Shown here: in pieces, positions 7,952 through 16,758 of the stretch
Layout of the letters: every line of letters starts with the position of its first letter
Position numbering within the stretch: the stretch's first letter is position 1
Assembly (NCBI RefSeq): GCF_029945925.1
Contig: NZ_JAQSDN010000040.1
Location: 124,001-188,000 of the forward strand
From: Polaromonas sp.
GTDB taxonomy: Bacteria; Pseudomonadota; Gammaproteobacteria; Burkholderiales; Burkholderiaceae_C
DNA: 64,000 bases
Direction of reading: 5' to 3'
Position numbers and translations under genes: made by a program
The notes under the pieces: generated by a model
What the model was told of the DNA's origin: nothing
Seen by the model: only the letters and a program-made list of their open reading frames with translations
Databases searched by the model: none

Positions 7952-8587
7952 TCAGCGACAAGCCGCGCTGCGCAGCCAGTCGCGTATCGCTTGCGGGTAG
8001 AGCAGGTGCTCCTGCATCTGCACCCTCGCCGCCAGCGTGTCGGCGCTGTCGCCCGGCAGCACCGGCACGGCCGCCTGCGCCAGCATGGGCCCGTGGTCCA
8101 GCTCGGCCGTGACCTGGTGCACGGTGCAACCGGCTTCTGTACAACCCGCATCCAGTGCGCGCTGGTGCGTGTTCAGGCCGGGGAAAGCCGGCAGCAGCGA
8201 AGGGTGAATATTGACCAGTCGCCCGGCGTAGTGCTGCACAAACGCTGGCGTGAGAATACGCATGAACCCGGCCAGCACCACCAGGGCGGGCTGGTGGGTG
8301 TCGATCAGTGCCATCAGCGCTGCATCAAAGGCTTCGCGCGTGGCAAACGCCTGGTGGCTCAGAACCTGCGTGGCCACGCCCAGCGACTGGGCGAGCTGCA
8401 GCCCGGCCGCGTCGGGCCGGTTGCTGATGACCGCAGCCACATGGGCTCCGAACTGCTGCTGCCAGTGCTGCGCCTGCGCAGCCCGGACGATGGCCGCCAT
8501 GTTCGAGCCGCTGCCCGAGATCAGGATCACGATGTTTTTGGGCTGGCGTGGCATCAGGTTGGGCATGGGTGCATGGATTATCGCCAT
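7952..8587 (-). CDS. purN: phosphoribosylglycinamide formyltransferase
   Basis: The enzyme transfers the formyl group of 10-formyltetrahydrofolate to GAR in purine synthesis. The start of the Rossmann fold (IVILISGSGSNMAAIV), the catalytic and folate-site stretch (LAGFMRILTPAFV), NIHPSLLPAFPG and HQVTAELDHGP are all present. Started at 8587 the product is 211 residues with a short N-terminal extension. Starts at 8566 or 8554 would give the more usual length. The 8587 ATG overlaps the stop of the upstream MFS gene (TGATG), which suggests translational coupling. Confidence 0.92.
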   Translation of the reverse strand: MAIIHAPMPNLMPRQPKNIVILISGSGSNMAAIVRAAQAQHWQQQFGAHVAAVISNRPDAAGLQLAQSLGVATQVLSHQAFATREAFDAALMALIDTHQPALVVLAGFMRILTPAFVQHYAGRLVNIHPSLLPAFPGLNTHQRALDAGCTEAGCTVHQVTAELDHGPMLAQAAVPVLPGDSADTLAARVQMQEHLLYPQAIRDWLRSAACR

Positions 8588-9807
8588 CACGCCCGCGGCT
8601 GCGGCGGCCTGGCCAGGGCAAACAACGCCAGCGTCACCACGCCCATGCCGACCAGCAGCCAGAGCAGCCCGGTGTAGCCTCCCAGCCCCAGCAAGGCCCA
8701 GGCCGTCAGGAACGGTGCCGCCGCGCGGGTGCACAGCGCAATGCCCGACATCGCGCCGCTGATGCGCCCCACATGTTCGCGGCCGTAGAAGTCCGGCACG
8801 ATGTTGCTGCGCACGATGGTGATCAGGCCGTTGGCCACCCCAAACAGCACGGCAAAAGCGACCAGCACCACGGGCTGGCGGCCCAGCGCAAACAGCATCA
8901 GCGCCAACGGAAAAAGGGCCAGCACAGCCAACCCCAGTGCGCGGTGATTCAGGGAGCGACCCAACCACAAAAAGGCAAAGCGTCCTGCCACCTGCGCCGG
9001 GCCAAACCAGACCATGACGGCCACCGCCTCGGCCTGCGTGAGCCCGCGGGATTCGAATGCGGGCATCAGGTGCGCCCACACAGTGGACAGTGCAAAGGTG
9101 TAGAGCGTGAAGGTGGCGGTCAGCAGCCAAAAGGTGCGGCCCTGCATGGCCTGACGCAGCGTCGCCTGATCCTGCGCCGCTTTCACCGGCGCGGCGCCGG
9201 GCATAGGCGGGCACTTCCAGGCGCCGCGCAGCACCCACGCATGCAGGGGTGCCACCAGAAGCAGGGCCAGCGCCATCACCAGCAGTGCAGGGCGCCAGCC
9301 CAGGCGGGCCTGCAGCCAGGCCACCGCCGGAAACGACAGCGTGCTGGCAAAACCGCCGACCAGTGTGATGGTGGTGATGCCCTGGCGGTAGCGGTCGGGG
9401 AAACGTTTGGTGATCTCGCTGAAAGCAGGCTCGTACAAGGTCATCGCCATCGCCAGCCCGAGCAGCGCCCACGCGGCGTACAGCAACGGCAGACTGTGCG
9501 CCTGCGACCAGAGTGCACAACCGGCAGCACCGACCAACGCTCCGCCGGTCAGCACGGCGCGTCCGCGCCCGCGGTCAATCGCCGCGCCCACCGCATAGGT
9601 CGCCAGGCCCCAGACCATCAGACCCAACGTGAAAGCCCCCATGATGTCGGGCTGGCTCCAGCCCATGTCGCGCTGCATGGGCAGCACAAAGGAAGAAAAG
9701 CCGTAGTACATGATGGCCCAGACAAGAATCTGGCCGACGCTGAGGGCGCTGATGATGGTGCGGTAGGAAGGCAAAGTGGGGTGATTATCCGGGGCGGGAA
9801 AAAGCAC
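8587..9807 (-). CDS. MFS transporter
   Basis: The 406-residue product has about twelve membrane helices and a major facilitator fold. The loop between helices 2 and 3 reads GAAIDRGRGRAVLTGG, a variant of the family's GxxxDRxGRR signature. The substrate is not evident. The gene is followed at once by purN with a one-base stop/start overlap, so the two share a transcript. The linkage to purN could be incidental. Confidence 0.8.
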   Translation of the reverse strand: MLFPAPDNHPTLPSYRTIISALSVGQILVWAIMYYGFSSFVLPMQRDMGWSQPDIMGAFTLGLMVWGLATYAVGAAIDRGRGRAVLTGGALVGAAGCALWSQAHSLPLLYAAWALLGLAMAMTLYEPAFSEITKRFPDRYRQGITTITLVGGFASTLSFPAVAWLQARLGWRPALLVMALALLLVAPLHAWVLRGAWKCPPMPGAAPVKAAQDQATLRQAMQGRTFWLLTATFTLYTFALSTVWAHLMPAFESRGLTQAEAVAVMVWFGPAQVAGRFAFLWLGRSLNHRALGLAVLALFPLALMLFALGRQPVVLVAFAVLFGVANGLITIVRSNIVPDFYGREHVGRISGAMSGIALCTRAAAPFLTAWALLGLGGYTGLLWLLVGMGVVTLALFALARPPQPRA

Positions 9808-9929
9808 TTGCCCGCGCCCGATTCTGCAAGGCGGAATCGCTCGCCATTTGTCCCAACTGGGACATAAAATTCCGAACGACCGTGCTAAAAATGCAGCAGT
9901 AACTCGAACCCGACGGAGACACGCATCTT

Positions 9930-11111
9930 ATGGATCTCGCTTTTACCCCCGAAGAACAGACATTCCGCGAAGACATTCGCGCCTGGGTTCATGCCAACCT
10001 GCCGGCCGACATTTCGCACAAGGTGCACAACGCCTTGCGCCTGAGCCGCGACGACATGCAGCGCTGGGCCAAAATCCTCGGCAAAAAAGGCTGGCTCGGC
10101 CATGGCTGGCCCAAGGAGTTCGGCGGCCCGGGCTGGAACGCGGTGCAAAAACACCTGTTCGAGGAAGAATGCGCACTCGCAGGTGCACCCCGCGTCGTGC
10201 CGTTTGGCCCGGTGATGGTGGCGCCGGTGATCATGGCCTTCGGTTCGCCCGAGCAGCAACAACGCTTTCTGCCCGGCATTGCCAGCGGCGAAGTCTGGTG
10301 GAGCCAGGGTTACAGCGAACCGGGCTCCGGCTCGGACCTGGCCTCGGTCAAGTGCCGGGCCGAACGTGTTGGTGACAACTACATCGTCAACGGCCAGAAG
10401 ACCTGGACCACGCTGGGCCAGTACGGCGAGTGGATTTTCTGCCTGGTGCGCACCAGCACCGAAGGCAAGCCGCAAACCGGCATTTCCTTCCTGCTGATCG
10501 ACATGAAGTCGCCCGGTGTCACCGTGCGGCCCATCGTGCTGCTCGACGGCGAGGCCGAGGTCAACGAGGTCTGGTTCGACAACGTCGAAGTCCCGGCCGG
10601 GAACCTGATCGGCGAAGAAAACAAGGGCTGGACTTATGCCAAACACCTGCTCAGCCACGAACGCACCAACATTGCCGACGTGAACCGCGCCAAACGCGAA
10701 CTCGAGCGCCTCAAACGCATCGCCAAGGCCGAGGGCGTGTATGACGACCTGCGCTTTCGCGACGAAATCGCCAAGATGGAAGTCGATGTGGTGGCCCTCG
10801 AAATGCTGGTGCTGCGCGTGCTCTCGGCCGAAAAGTCCGGCAAGAACTCGCTGGACATCGCCGGCCTGTTGAAAATCCGCGGCAGTGAAATCCAGCAGCG
10901 CTACACCGAGCTCATGATGCTGGCCGCCGGCCCTTTCAGCCTGCCCTTCATCGAGGAAGCCATGGAGGCCGGCTGGCAAGGCGACTTCCCCGGCGGCATT
11001 CCCGCCGACGCGCCGCTGGCGTCGACCTATTTCAATATGCGCAAGACCACGATTTACGGCGGCAGCAACGAAGTGCAGCGCAACATCGTGTCGCAGTTCG
11101 TTCTGGGTTAA
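9930..11111 (+). CDS. acyl-CoA dehydrogenase, catalytic subunit of a pair (PimC-like)
   Basis: The 393-residue flavoprotein oxidises an acyl-CoA at the alpha-beta bond. The N-terminal helical domain, the central beta domain (SQGYSEPGSGSDLASVKC near 131-148) and the C-terminal helical domain are all present. The C-terminal motif YGGSNEVQRNIVSQFVLG places the expected catalytic Glu. It is followed by a second, divergent acyl-CoA dehydrogenase. Such pairs, for example PimC/PimD and mycobacterial FadE28/FadE29, form heteromeric enzymes for unusual substrates such as dicarboxylic or sterol side-chain CoA esters. The substrate here is unknown. Confidence 0.85.
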   Translation: MDLAFTPEEQTFREDIRAWVHANLPADISHKVHNALRLSRDDMQRWAKILGKKGWLGHGWPKEFGGPGWNAVQKHLFEEECALAGAPRVVPFGPVMVAPVIMAFGSPEQQQRFLPGIASGEVWWSQGYSEPGSGSDLASVKCRAERVGDNYIVNGQKTWTTLGQYGEWIFCLVRTSTEGKPQTGISFLLIDMKSPGVTVRPIVLLDGEAEVNEVWFDNVEVPAGNLIGEENKGWTYAKHLLSHERTNIADVNRAKRELERLKRIAKAEGVYDDLRFRDEIAKMEVDVVALEMLVLRVLSAEKSGKNSLDIAGLLKIRGSEIQQRYTELMMLAAGPFSLPFIEEAMEAGWQGDFPGGIPADAPLASTYFNMRKTTIYGGSNEVQRNIVSQFVLG

Positions 11112-11187
11112 CGGAACCGTTCGGGCTGAGCCTGGCGAAGCCTGCATGCACATCAAAAAAGCCCTTCGACCAGCTCAGGGTGAACGG
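11112..11187. repeat. imperfect inverted repeat of the CCGTTC..CTGAGC REP family
   Basis: The spacer between the two acyl-CoA dehydrogenase genes holds CCGTTCGGGCTGAGCCTGGC and, inverted, the same type of unit (CCCTTCGACCAGCTCAGGGT then GAACGG). Together they can fold into a long imperfect hairpin. Related units appear near 34124 and 46647. Confidence 0.6.
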
Positions 11188-11206
11188 CAATATATGGAGA
11201 GTAGCA

Positions 11207-12322
11207 ATGGATTTTGATTTCAGCGACGACCAGGAACAACTGCGTGATGCCGTGGGCAAGTGGGTCGCCAAGGCTTACGACTTCGAGCGCCGCCGCGGCA
11301 TTGCCAAGGCCGGCGGTTTCTCGCGCGAGGCTTACGGCCAGCTCGCCGAACTCGGCCTGACCGGCCTCTACATTCCCGAGGACGACGGCGGGCTCGGCAT
11401 GGGTCCGGTCGAAGGCATGGTCGTGATGGAGGAACTCGGCCGCGGCATCGTGCTGGAGCCGCTGGCCCAGGCCCTGATCGCCGGCGCCGTGTTGTCCGGC
11501 TACGCGCCCGCCGATGTCAAAGCCGCCTGGCTGCCGAAAATCGCCGGCGGCGAAGCGCTGGTGGCACTCGCCTCGCAGGAGCGCGCCGCCCGCTACCGGC
11601 TCGATGTTTGTGAAGCGAAAGCGACTGCAGCCGGCGCCGGATGGGCGCTGACAGCTACCAAAAACATAGTGCCCGCCGGTGACCAGGCCGATGCCTTCAT
11701 CGTCCCGGCGCAGGCCAAGGGCAAGATCGCGCTGTTCCTGGTCGAACGCACGGCCCAGGGCGTCAGCACCCGCGGCTACGGCACACAGGACGGCGGCCGC
11801 GCGGCTGACGTCGTGCTCAAGGACGCGCCCGCCACACTGATCACGCTGGACGGCCTGGCGGCGCTGGAGCATGCCACCGACATCGGCATCGCCGCCACCT
11901 GCGCCGAAGCCGTCGGCGTGATGGACAAGACCCTGGCCATCACCGTCGAGTACATGAACACCCGCAAGCAGTTCGGCGTGGTGATCAGCAGCTTCCAGGC
12001 GCTGCGGCATCGCGTGGCCGACATGAAGATGCAGCTGGAGCTGGCCCGCTCCATGAGTTATTACGCCTCGCTCAAGCTCAACGCCCCGGCCGCAGAACGC
12101 CGCGCCGCCATGGCCCGAGCCAAGTACCAGCTCGGCGTCTCCATGCGTTTTGTCGGCCAGCAGGCGGTGCAGCTGCATGGCGGCATCGGCGTGACCGACG
12201 AATACATCGTGAGCCACTATTTCAAGCGGCTGACGCAGATGGAAATGAGCTTCGGCGACACCCTGCACCACCTGGGTGAAGTGTCGTCGCGCATGCAGGA
12301 CACTGCGGGCGTCTTCGCCTGA
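11207..12322 (+). CDS. acyl-CoA dehydrogenase, second subunit (PimD-like)
   Basis: The 371-residue product has the acyl-CoA dehydrogenase fold: an N-terminal helical domain from MDFDFSDDQEQLRDAVGKWV, a middle beta domain, and LQGG-type sequence QLHGGIGVTDEYIVSHYFKR near the end. At the position where its partner has the catalytic Glu (SNEVQ) it reads FGDTLHHL, so the base appears to be lost. This fits a heteromeric enzyme with one active subunit. ATG 11207 is preferred over 11180 because GGAGAG lies 6-8 nt upstream. Residues about 148-158 (TATKNIVPAGD) resemble a decayed GCTAT element, but weakly. Confidence 0.82.
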   Translation: MDFDFSDDQEQLRDAVGKWVAKAYDFERRRGIAKAGGFSREAYGQLAELGLTGLYIPEDDGGLGMGPVEGMVVMEELGRGIVLEPLAQALIAGAVLSGYAPADVKAAWLPKIAGGEALVALASQERAARYRLDVCEAKATAAGAGWALTATKNIVPAGDQADAFIVPAQAKGKIALFLVERTAQGVSTRGYGTQDGGRAADVVLKDAPATLITLDGLAALEHATDIGIAATCAEAVGVMDKTLAITVEYMNTRKQFGVVISSFQALRHRVADMKMQLELARSMSYYASLKLNAPAAERRAAMARAKYQLGVSMRFVGQQAVQLHGGIGVTDEYIVSHYFKRLTQMEMSFGDTLHHLGEVSSRMQDTAGVFA

Positions 12323-12397
12323 CTTGCCCGCGACATATTGAAAAATGATGCTCCGTGGCATGAATCACGGGCACTTTTTAATTCCAGGAGACCAACC

Positions 12398-13777
12398 ATG
12401 ATGTTGCACCGCCGCCTTCTTCTCGTGCTTGCTGCCAGCGGCCTGGTGCTGGCCGGTTGCGCCACAACGCCCACAACCGGGGAACACCCGCCCATCGTGT
12501 TTGTGCACGGCAACGGCGACAGCGCTTCCCTCTGGCAAAGCTCGGTCTGGCGCTTCGAGTCCAACGGCTGGCCGCGCGAACGCCTGCACGCCATCGACCT
12601 GCCTTACCCGCTGGCGCGCGACGAAGACGGCAAAGCCCAGCCGGGCCGCAGCTCGACCGCGGAGCACACGGCCTACCTGAAATCGGAAGTCGACAAAGTG
12701 CTGCAGGCCACGGGCGCCTCCCGGGTGGTGCTGGTTGCCAACTCGCGCGGGGGTTATGCCGTGCGCAACTACATCCAGAACGGCGGAGGCAGCGCGCGTG
12801 TCAGCCATGCCATCCTGGGCGGCACGCCCAACCATGGCGTCTGGGCCATCAAGGGTTTCCGCGAAGCCAACGAGTTTTCCGGTAACGGGCCTTTCCTGAC
12901 CGGGCTCAACGCCCCGAAAAACGCCGCCGGCGACGAAGTCACCGGGCCCGTCAAGTGGCTGACCCTGCGCTCGGACAACAACGACAAGTTTGCCCAGCCC
13001 GATGGTCTGTGGATAGGCGCCAAAGGCACCCCGACCAACGTCAGCTTCGAGGGCCCGGCCCTCAAGGGCGCGACCAATCTTGTGCTGCCACGCGTCGACC
13101 ACCGCGAGACCTCGTTTTCACCGGCGGCGTTTGAGGCGACCTACCGTTTCATCACCGGCAAAAACCCACAGACGTTGACCATCCAGCCCAACTCACCGCT
13201 GGTGCTCAACGGCAAGATCACCGGCCTGGGTCTGCGCCCGACCGACCCGGCGTCGGGCAACTATTCGAACAACCTGCCGCTGCCCGGCGCGCAACTCGCG
13301 GTCTACGCCACCGACGCCGCCACCGGTGCACGCCTGGGCAACGCCGTGCACAACAAGACGGTTGGTGCCGACGGCCTCTGGGGGCCCTTCACCGCCCAGA
13401 CCGGCACGCCCTATGAATTTGTCATCAGCGCGCCAGGGTATGCCACCACCCACATCTACCGCAGCCCTTTCCCGCGATCCAGCAGCCTCATCCACCTGCG
13501 CGCCGACCGCCCTGCAGACGCCGACAAAAGCGCCAAGTCCAGCATCACGCTGACGCGGCCACGCGGCTACTTCGACGCGATGCGCGACAAGATGTCGTTC
13601 GACGGCAAGGCGCTGCCGGGCGTGCCGCCCGCGGGCGCAGGCGTGTCGAGTTCCAAGATCAACTTGAGCCAGGACGGTGTTCGGCCGATTGCGGCCGAGT
13701 TCAACGGCGAAAAAATCACCGGCCGGACCTGGCCGGCCGCAGACAACCACCTCGTGGTGCTGGAGCTGACCTATTGA
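12398..13777 (+). CDS. alpha/beta-hydrolase lipoprotein
   Basis: The 459-residue product has a lipoprotein signal peptide with lipobox LAGC (Cys21), so it should be exported and lipid-anchored. The hydrolase domain shows an oxyanion-type VHGNGDSASLW (36-46) and a nucleophile elbow VANSRGGY with Ser116, an A-N-S-R-G form rather than plain GxSxG. After about residue 250 comes a beta-rich C-terminal domain (TGLGLRPTDPASGNYSNNLP onward) that resembles a carboxypeptidase regulatory or carbohydrate-binding fold. It is perhaps an extracellular esterase or polyester depolymerase. ATG 12398 has AGGAG just upstream. Confidence 0.75.
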   Translation: MMLHRRLLLVLAASGLVLAGCATTPTTGEHPPIVFVHGNGDSASLWQSSVWRFESNGWPRERLHAIDLPYPLARDEDGKAQPGRSSTAEHTAYLKSEVDKVLQATGASRVVLVANSRGGYAVRNYIQNGGGSARVSHAILGGTPNHGVWAIKGFREANEFSGNGPFLTGLNAPKNAAGDEVTGPVKWLTLRSDNNDKFAQPDGLWIGAKGTPTNVSFEGPALKGATNLVLPRVDHRETSFSPAAFEATYRFITGKNPQTLTIQPNSPLVLNGKITGLGLRPTDPASGNYSNNLPLPGAQLAVYATDAATGARLGNAVHNKTVGADGLWGPFTAQTGTPYEFVISAPGYATTHIYRSPFPRSSSLIHLRADRPADADKSAKSSITLTRPRGYFDAMRDKMSFDGKALPGVPPAGAGVSSSKINLSQDGVRPIAAEFNGEKITGRTWPAADNHLVVLELTY

Positions 13778-13851
13778 TGCTGGCGGGATGTTGCGCTCTT
13801 GCGGGCACCCTGGAGGCGCGTATTCCGATCAAGGATGCGCCCGGCATCGGC

Positions 13852-14665
13852 TCAGATGCCTTGTGTGGTCACCATCCCGGCCGACACGGCCACGATTTCG
13901 CCCTCGACGAACGGCTGCCAGTGTGCTGCGCTGAGCGGCACGCTGGCGATCAGTGTCACGGCCTGAAAGCCAGGCACAACCGACACGCCCTGGGTATGGA
14001 GGGACTGGTCTGCCATACTGCATTGTTGCGACAAGCGGAACAAACCAGGCGGCGCAATATGGCCGCTCGCGCGTTGTGTGCGTCTATCGCCATGGGCAAA
14101 CAGGACCTCACCATCCGCATAGAGAAAGTTGGCCGGCCCCAATTGGCGAAAATCAGCGACGAATTCAGCGACCACTCCCAGTCGCCCCTGGACCGATGGC
14201 GGAGTAGTCGTGCGGCCCCACAAACCACGCATGCGTTCCGGCAAGGCGCAAAAAGCGTGTTCGGAGTCTGTATCCCAAACGGATGGTAGCGGTCGAACGC
14301 CAGGTCTTGCGGTCGCGCGATACCCGGCAGATGTCCGTTATGGGCGAACACATGTATCCGCCCGGCCAGTTCGCGCACAAAGGGCTGGGTGTTTGAAAAG
14401 GCAACCGCTCCGAGGGTGGCACGTCGGATGTGCGAGATCCCAAGTGTGGTACTTGGCCCCTGGTGTTCCAGCAAACGCACCAGTGAGTGAGCTGTCACTG
14501 GCCGCGATCGACTCCAGAAACTGCGCCACATCGTTGCCCTGGTACAAATGCGGCGCCCCAACCATCGCGCGTGCCGCTTGTCGGGCCGCTGCGGCTGGCC
14601 AATGCCTCCAGCGAAAAGGTCAAATGCGCCGCGTGGCGCATCGACATGGCGAGGAGTTCACACTT
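13852..14665 (-). pseudogene. broken class II glutamine amidotransferase (YafJ/EgtC-like)
   Basis: The pieces of one gene lie in successive minus-strand frames. CELLAMSMRHAAHLTFSLEA begins just after AAG at 14665-14663, where ATG is expected in front of the nucleophile Cys. Further pieces are GNDVAQFLESIAASDSSL, then HIRRATLGAVAFSNTQPF and IHVFAHNGHLPGI, then FLYADGEVLFAHGDRR and SAAHWQPFVEGEIVAVSAG. These are the hallmark motifs of class II amidotransferases. The lost start codon and at least two frameshifts make it non-functional. Its position at the edge of a patchy accessory stretch suggests decay after transfer or rearrangement. Confidence 0.8.
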
Positions 14666-14737
14666 CTCGGAGACTGCCGGAGCGCCGCGACCAGTGCAAG
14701 ACGGCCCGGGAAATCGCCAGCGAGGCCAGACGGCGCC

Positions 14738-15160
14738 TCACCTGGCAGGCGCAGCCGGCATCCGGTCCATCATCATTTCCATCATGGACTGCATCATCTC
14801 CATGCGCTTTTCCATCATCTGCTGGCGCGCGCCCATGTCGCCAGTCATGCCCGGCATGCCTTTCATGTCGCCCATACCCGCGCCGCTCATGCCGCCCATC
14901 ATCTTCATGCCGTCCTGCATGGTTTTCATGTGTTCGGCCACCAGCTTGTTGCGCTCTTCCGGGGTTTTGGCGTTCATCATTTTTCCGTGCATGTCGCGCA
15001 TGGTCTTCATCTGCGCATCCATTTTTGCCATCTGGTCGGGCGTGGCCATGCTGCTGGCCGTCGCGGTACCCATGGGCATGGACGGGGCGGTGTTGCACGC
15101 GATCAATGTACTGGCGGCAAAAAGTGCGCCAGCGAGTGGAATGAATCGAAAATTCGTCAT
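14738..15160 (-). CDS. methionine-rich putative lipoprotein
   Basis: The 140-residue product has a signal peptide ending in a lipobox-like STLIAC (Cys22). After that it is dominated by Met: about 33 of 140 residues, with runs such as KMMGGMSGAGMGDMKGMPGM and EMMDR-like helices. Met-rich exported proteins often bind Cu(I) or Ag(I), so metal binding in the periplasm is a reasonable guess but not shown. The ATG at 15160 is preceded by AGGAG. A DUF302 gene and a tiny membrane protein gene follow in the accessory stretch. Confidence 0.7.
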   Translation of the reverse strand: MTNFRFIPLAGALFAASTLIACNTAPSMPMGTATASSMATPDQMAKMDAQMKTMRDMHGKMMNAKTPEERNKLVAEHMKTMQDGMKMMGGMSGAGMGDMKGMPGMTGDMGARQQMMEKRMEMMQSMMEMMMDRMPAAPAR

Positions 15161-15548
15161 GACAAACTCCTGTTGGATGGGGCTAACTGTGAAAAATGTG
15201 GGCGGGGAGGGAAGGCGTCCTGCGGTAGCGGTCCATTGGCGGACCCTGCCGCCAGCGCAAACACCCGCGCCACTGGCACCACCATGAGAGTGTCACCTCT
15301 AGCGCAGGGATGAGAGCAAAAAAGCATGGGCCAGGGTCTTCGTATCAATCGGCTTGAATGTGGGGGCCAGCCCGAAACCCGCATCGGCCTGGATCAATTG
15401 AAGCGCAGGCAAGCACGCTCGAGATCCAAGGCGCGCGTCGGTCATGACCTGAACGGCTGGAGCAGGCCAAAACGCCATGCCAGAAAGAAGATGTCAACCG
15501 GCGGCAGTACTAACGTCCATGTTCATGGAGTTCTTGGGTGGCGAGTAG
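15161..15548. other. intergenic stretch, possible minus-strand gene remnant
   Basis: No complete gene is visible. On the minus strand, about 15313-15470 reads as ACLPALQLIQADAGFGLAPT followed by FKPIDTKTLAHAFLLSSLR and a stop, which looks protein-like but has no start or ribosome binding site. It could be the end of a lost gene. The 150 bases before the Met-rich gene presumably hold its promoter, but I cannot point to one. Confidence 0.3.
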
Positions 15549-15932
15549 TCACTTCGCCTCGTCAACCATCTGGATAGTCTTTTCCTCAACCTCTTTGGCG
15601 ACTTCAACCAAGGCTGCATCCTGAGATAACGCCGAAAGCATTTGCACTGGCTTGATCAAACCGATCTTCGTCGTGCCTTTCTCCGTGAACACCGAGATGC
15701 GACACGGTAAGGCCATGTTCAGGCGCATATCGGTAGCCAAAACTTTGGCGGCTTGAGCCGGATTGCAGACTTCAAAAACCTTGCACTCCTCATCAAATGC
15801 AATGCCCTTGCTGCGAAGTGTGGCCCCCAAGTCGTGAACATGCAATACCCCGAAGCCCAGGCGTTTAACGGCTGAGTCCAGGTCTGTTGACGCTTGGGTG
15901 AATGATTTTTCAGTTTCAACGATGTAATACAT
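15549..15932 (-). CDS. DUF302 family protein
   Basis: The 127-residue product starts MYYIVETEKSFTQASTDLDSAVKRLGFGVL and continues with HVHDLGATLRSKGIAFDEEC and KVFEVCNPAQAAKVLATD, the recurring pattern of the DUF302 fold. It has no signal peptide, so it should be cytoplasmic. A Cys pair (in DEECKVFEVCNP) is typical. The biochemical role of the family is not established. Its neighbours (Met-rich lipoprotein, tiny membrane protein) hint at a metal or redox stress island. Confidence 0.8.
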   Translation of the reverse strand: MYYIVETEKSFTQASTDLDSAVKRLGFGVLHVHDLGATLRSKGIAFDEECKVFEVCNPAQAAKVLATDMRLNMALPCRISVFTEKGTTKIGLIKPVQMLSALSQDAALVEVAKEVEEKTIQMVDEAK

Positions 15933-16104
15933 GAGTCACCTCGATTTTTGTGACGGACAAACAATGCCTTGGCTCAGCCGAGACGTTTCGGCGCGTCAGC
16001 CGAGCCAGCTGTCCGGCTTGGGACTTGGCTCCCAGACCTATCACCTGCGACCGTGCCCGTCATTCAAGACGCCTTGCGGTGCTCCGCAGACTTCCTGACT
16101 CCGA

Positions 16105-16314
16105 TCACTTGTTCTTTTGCTTGACGACCCACACCACCAGAGCGACAACCACGACAACAAGCAAGATCGGCATCCATATCCCGCCGTATCCGCCGTGTCC
16201 GCCCATCCAGTCGCCGCCCCACGTGCCACCCATCATATTTCCGCTCTGCGCGAAAGAGACGTTGGGGGCCAACAGAGGCACCATACCAACAGCCATGGCA
16301 AGTAAACTTTTCAT
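16105..16314 (-). CDS. small exported or membrane protein
   Basis: The 69-residue product has an N-terminal hydrophobic signal (MKSLLAMAVGMVPLLAPNVSFAQ), a Gly/Met/Trp-rich loop (NMMGGTWGGDWMGGHGGYGG) and a C-terminal membrane helix (IWMPILLVVVVVALVVWVV) ending KQKNK. ATG 16314 is chosen because AAGGA precedes it and the signal peptide starts there. The function is unknown. The Gly/Met/His loop could bind a metal. Confidence 0.65.
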   Translation of the reverse strand: MKSLLAMAVGMVPLLAPNVSFAQSGNMMGGTWGGDWMGGHGGYGGIWMPILLVVVVVALVVWVVKQKNK

Positions 16315-16758
16315 GAATTTTCCTTGTTGAAACGAAGAAACTATCGGACCACGCCGACAAAGGGCACTTGAGTCCAAAAGGCCAGCCTGCGGCCGCGCGA
16401 ATCCGGGCGATGTAGTCCGAACTCCTCAAGCACCGTCAGACAATATCTCCGCTATAACCGTGTAAGGCACAGGACAAAACAGCTTCGGAATCCGTACCGT
16501 CGAAATCCATCGGCTCTGACATATTGCCGACGTTTGTGCGGCAGCACACACAGCCCTGCTTCAACGGTCGACTTCATTAGGGCGAAGCCACCGTCGCCGC
16601 CGCAGAGCGATCCCGACCCGGCTTGCCGGCGCTGTCGCGAAAGATTTGTAGCGCGGGGACACCGAGTCGGGTCAAAGTCCCGAACAACGGCTGTGGTTGT
16701 GTGCTGCCAACAGTCGGCGGTTTCCGAGTGGCGTAAGTCTCGCCCGACTAGCGCCGGC
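16315..16758. other. intergenic stretch with no supported gene
   Basis: The frames on both strands here have poor composition (many Cys and Arg, no ribosome binding sites), and I see no family motif. A short minus-strand frame beginning MSEPMDFDGTDSEAVLSC near 16520 is the only one that looks mildly protein-like. Confidence 0.4.

Noticed and set aside
11648..11680. GCTAT element in the second acyl-CoA dehydrogenase gene
   Set aside because: The match is limited to a few words (CAGCTACC, CATAGTGCCCGC) and could be chance, so I only mention it in the gene entry.
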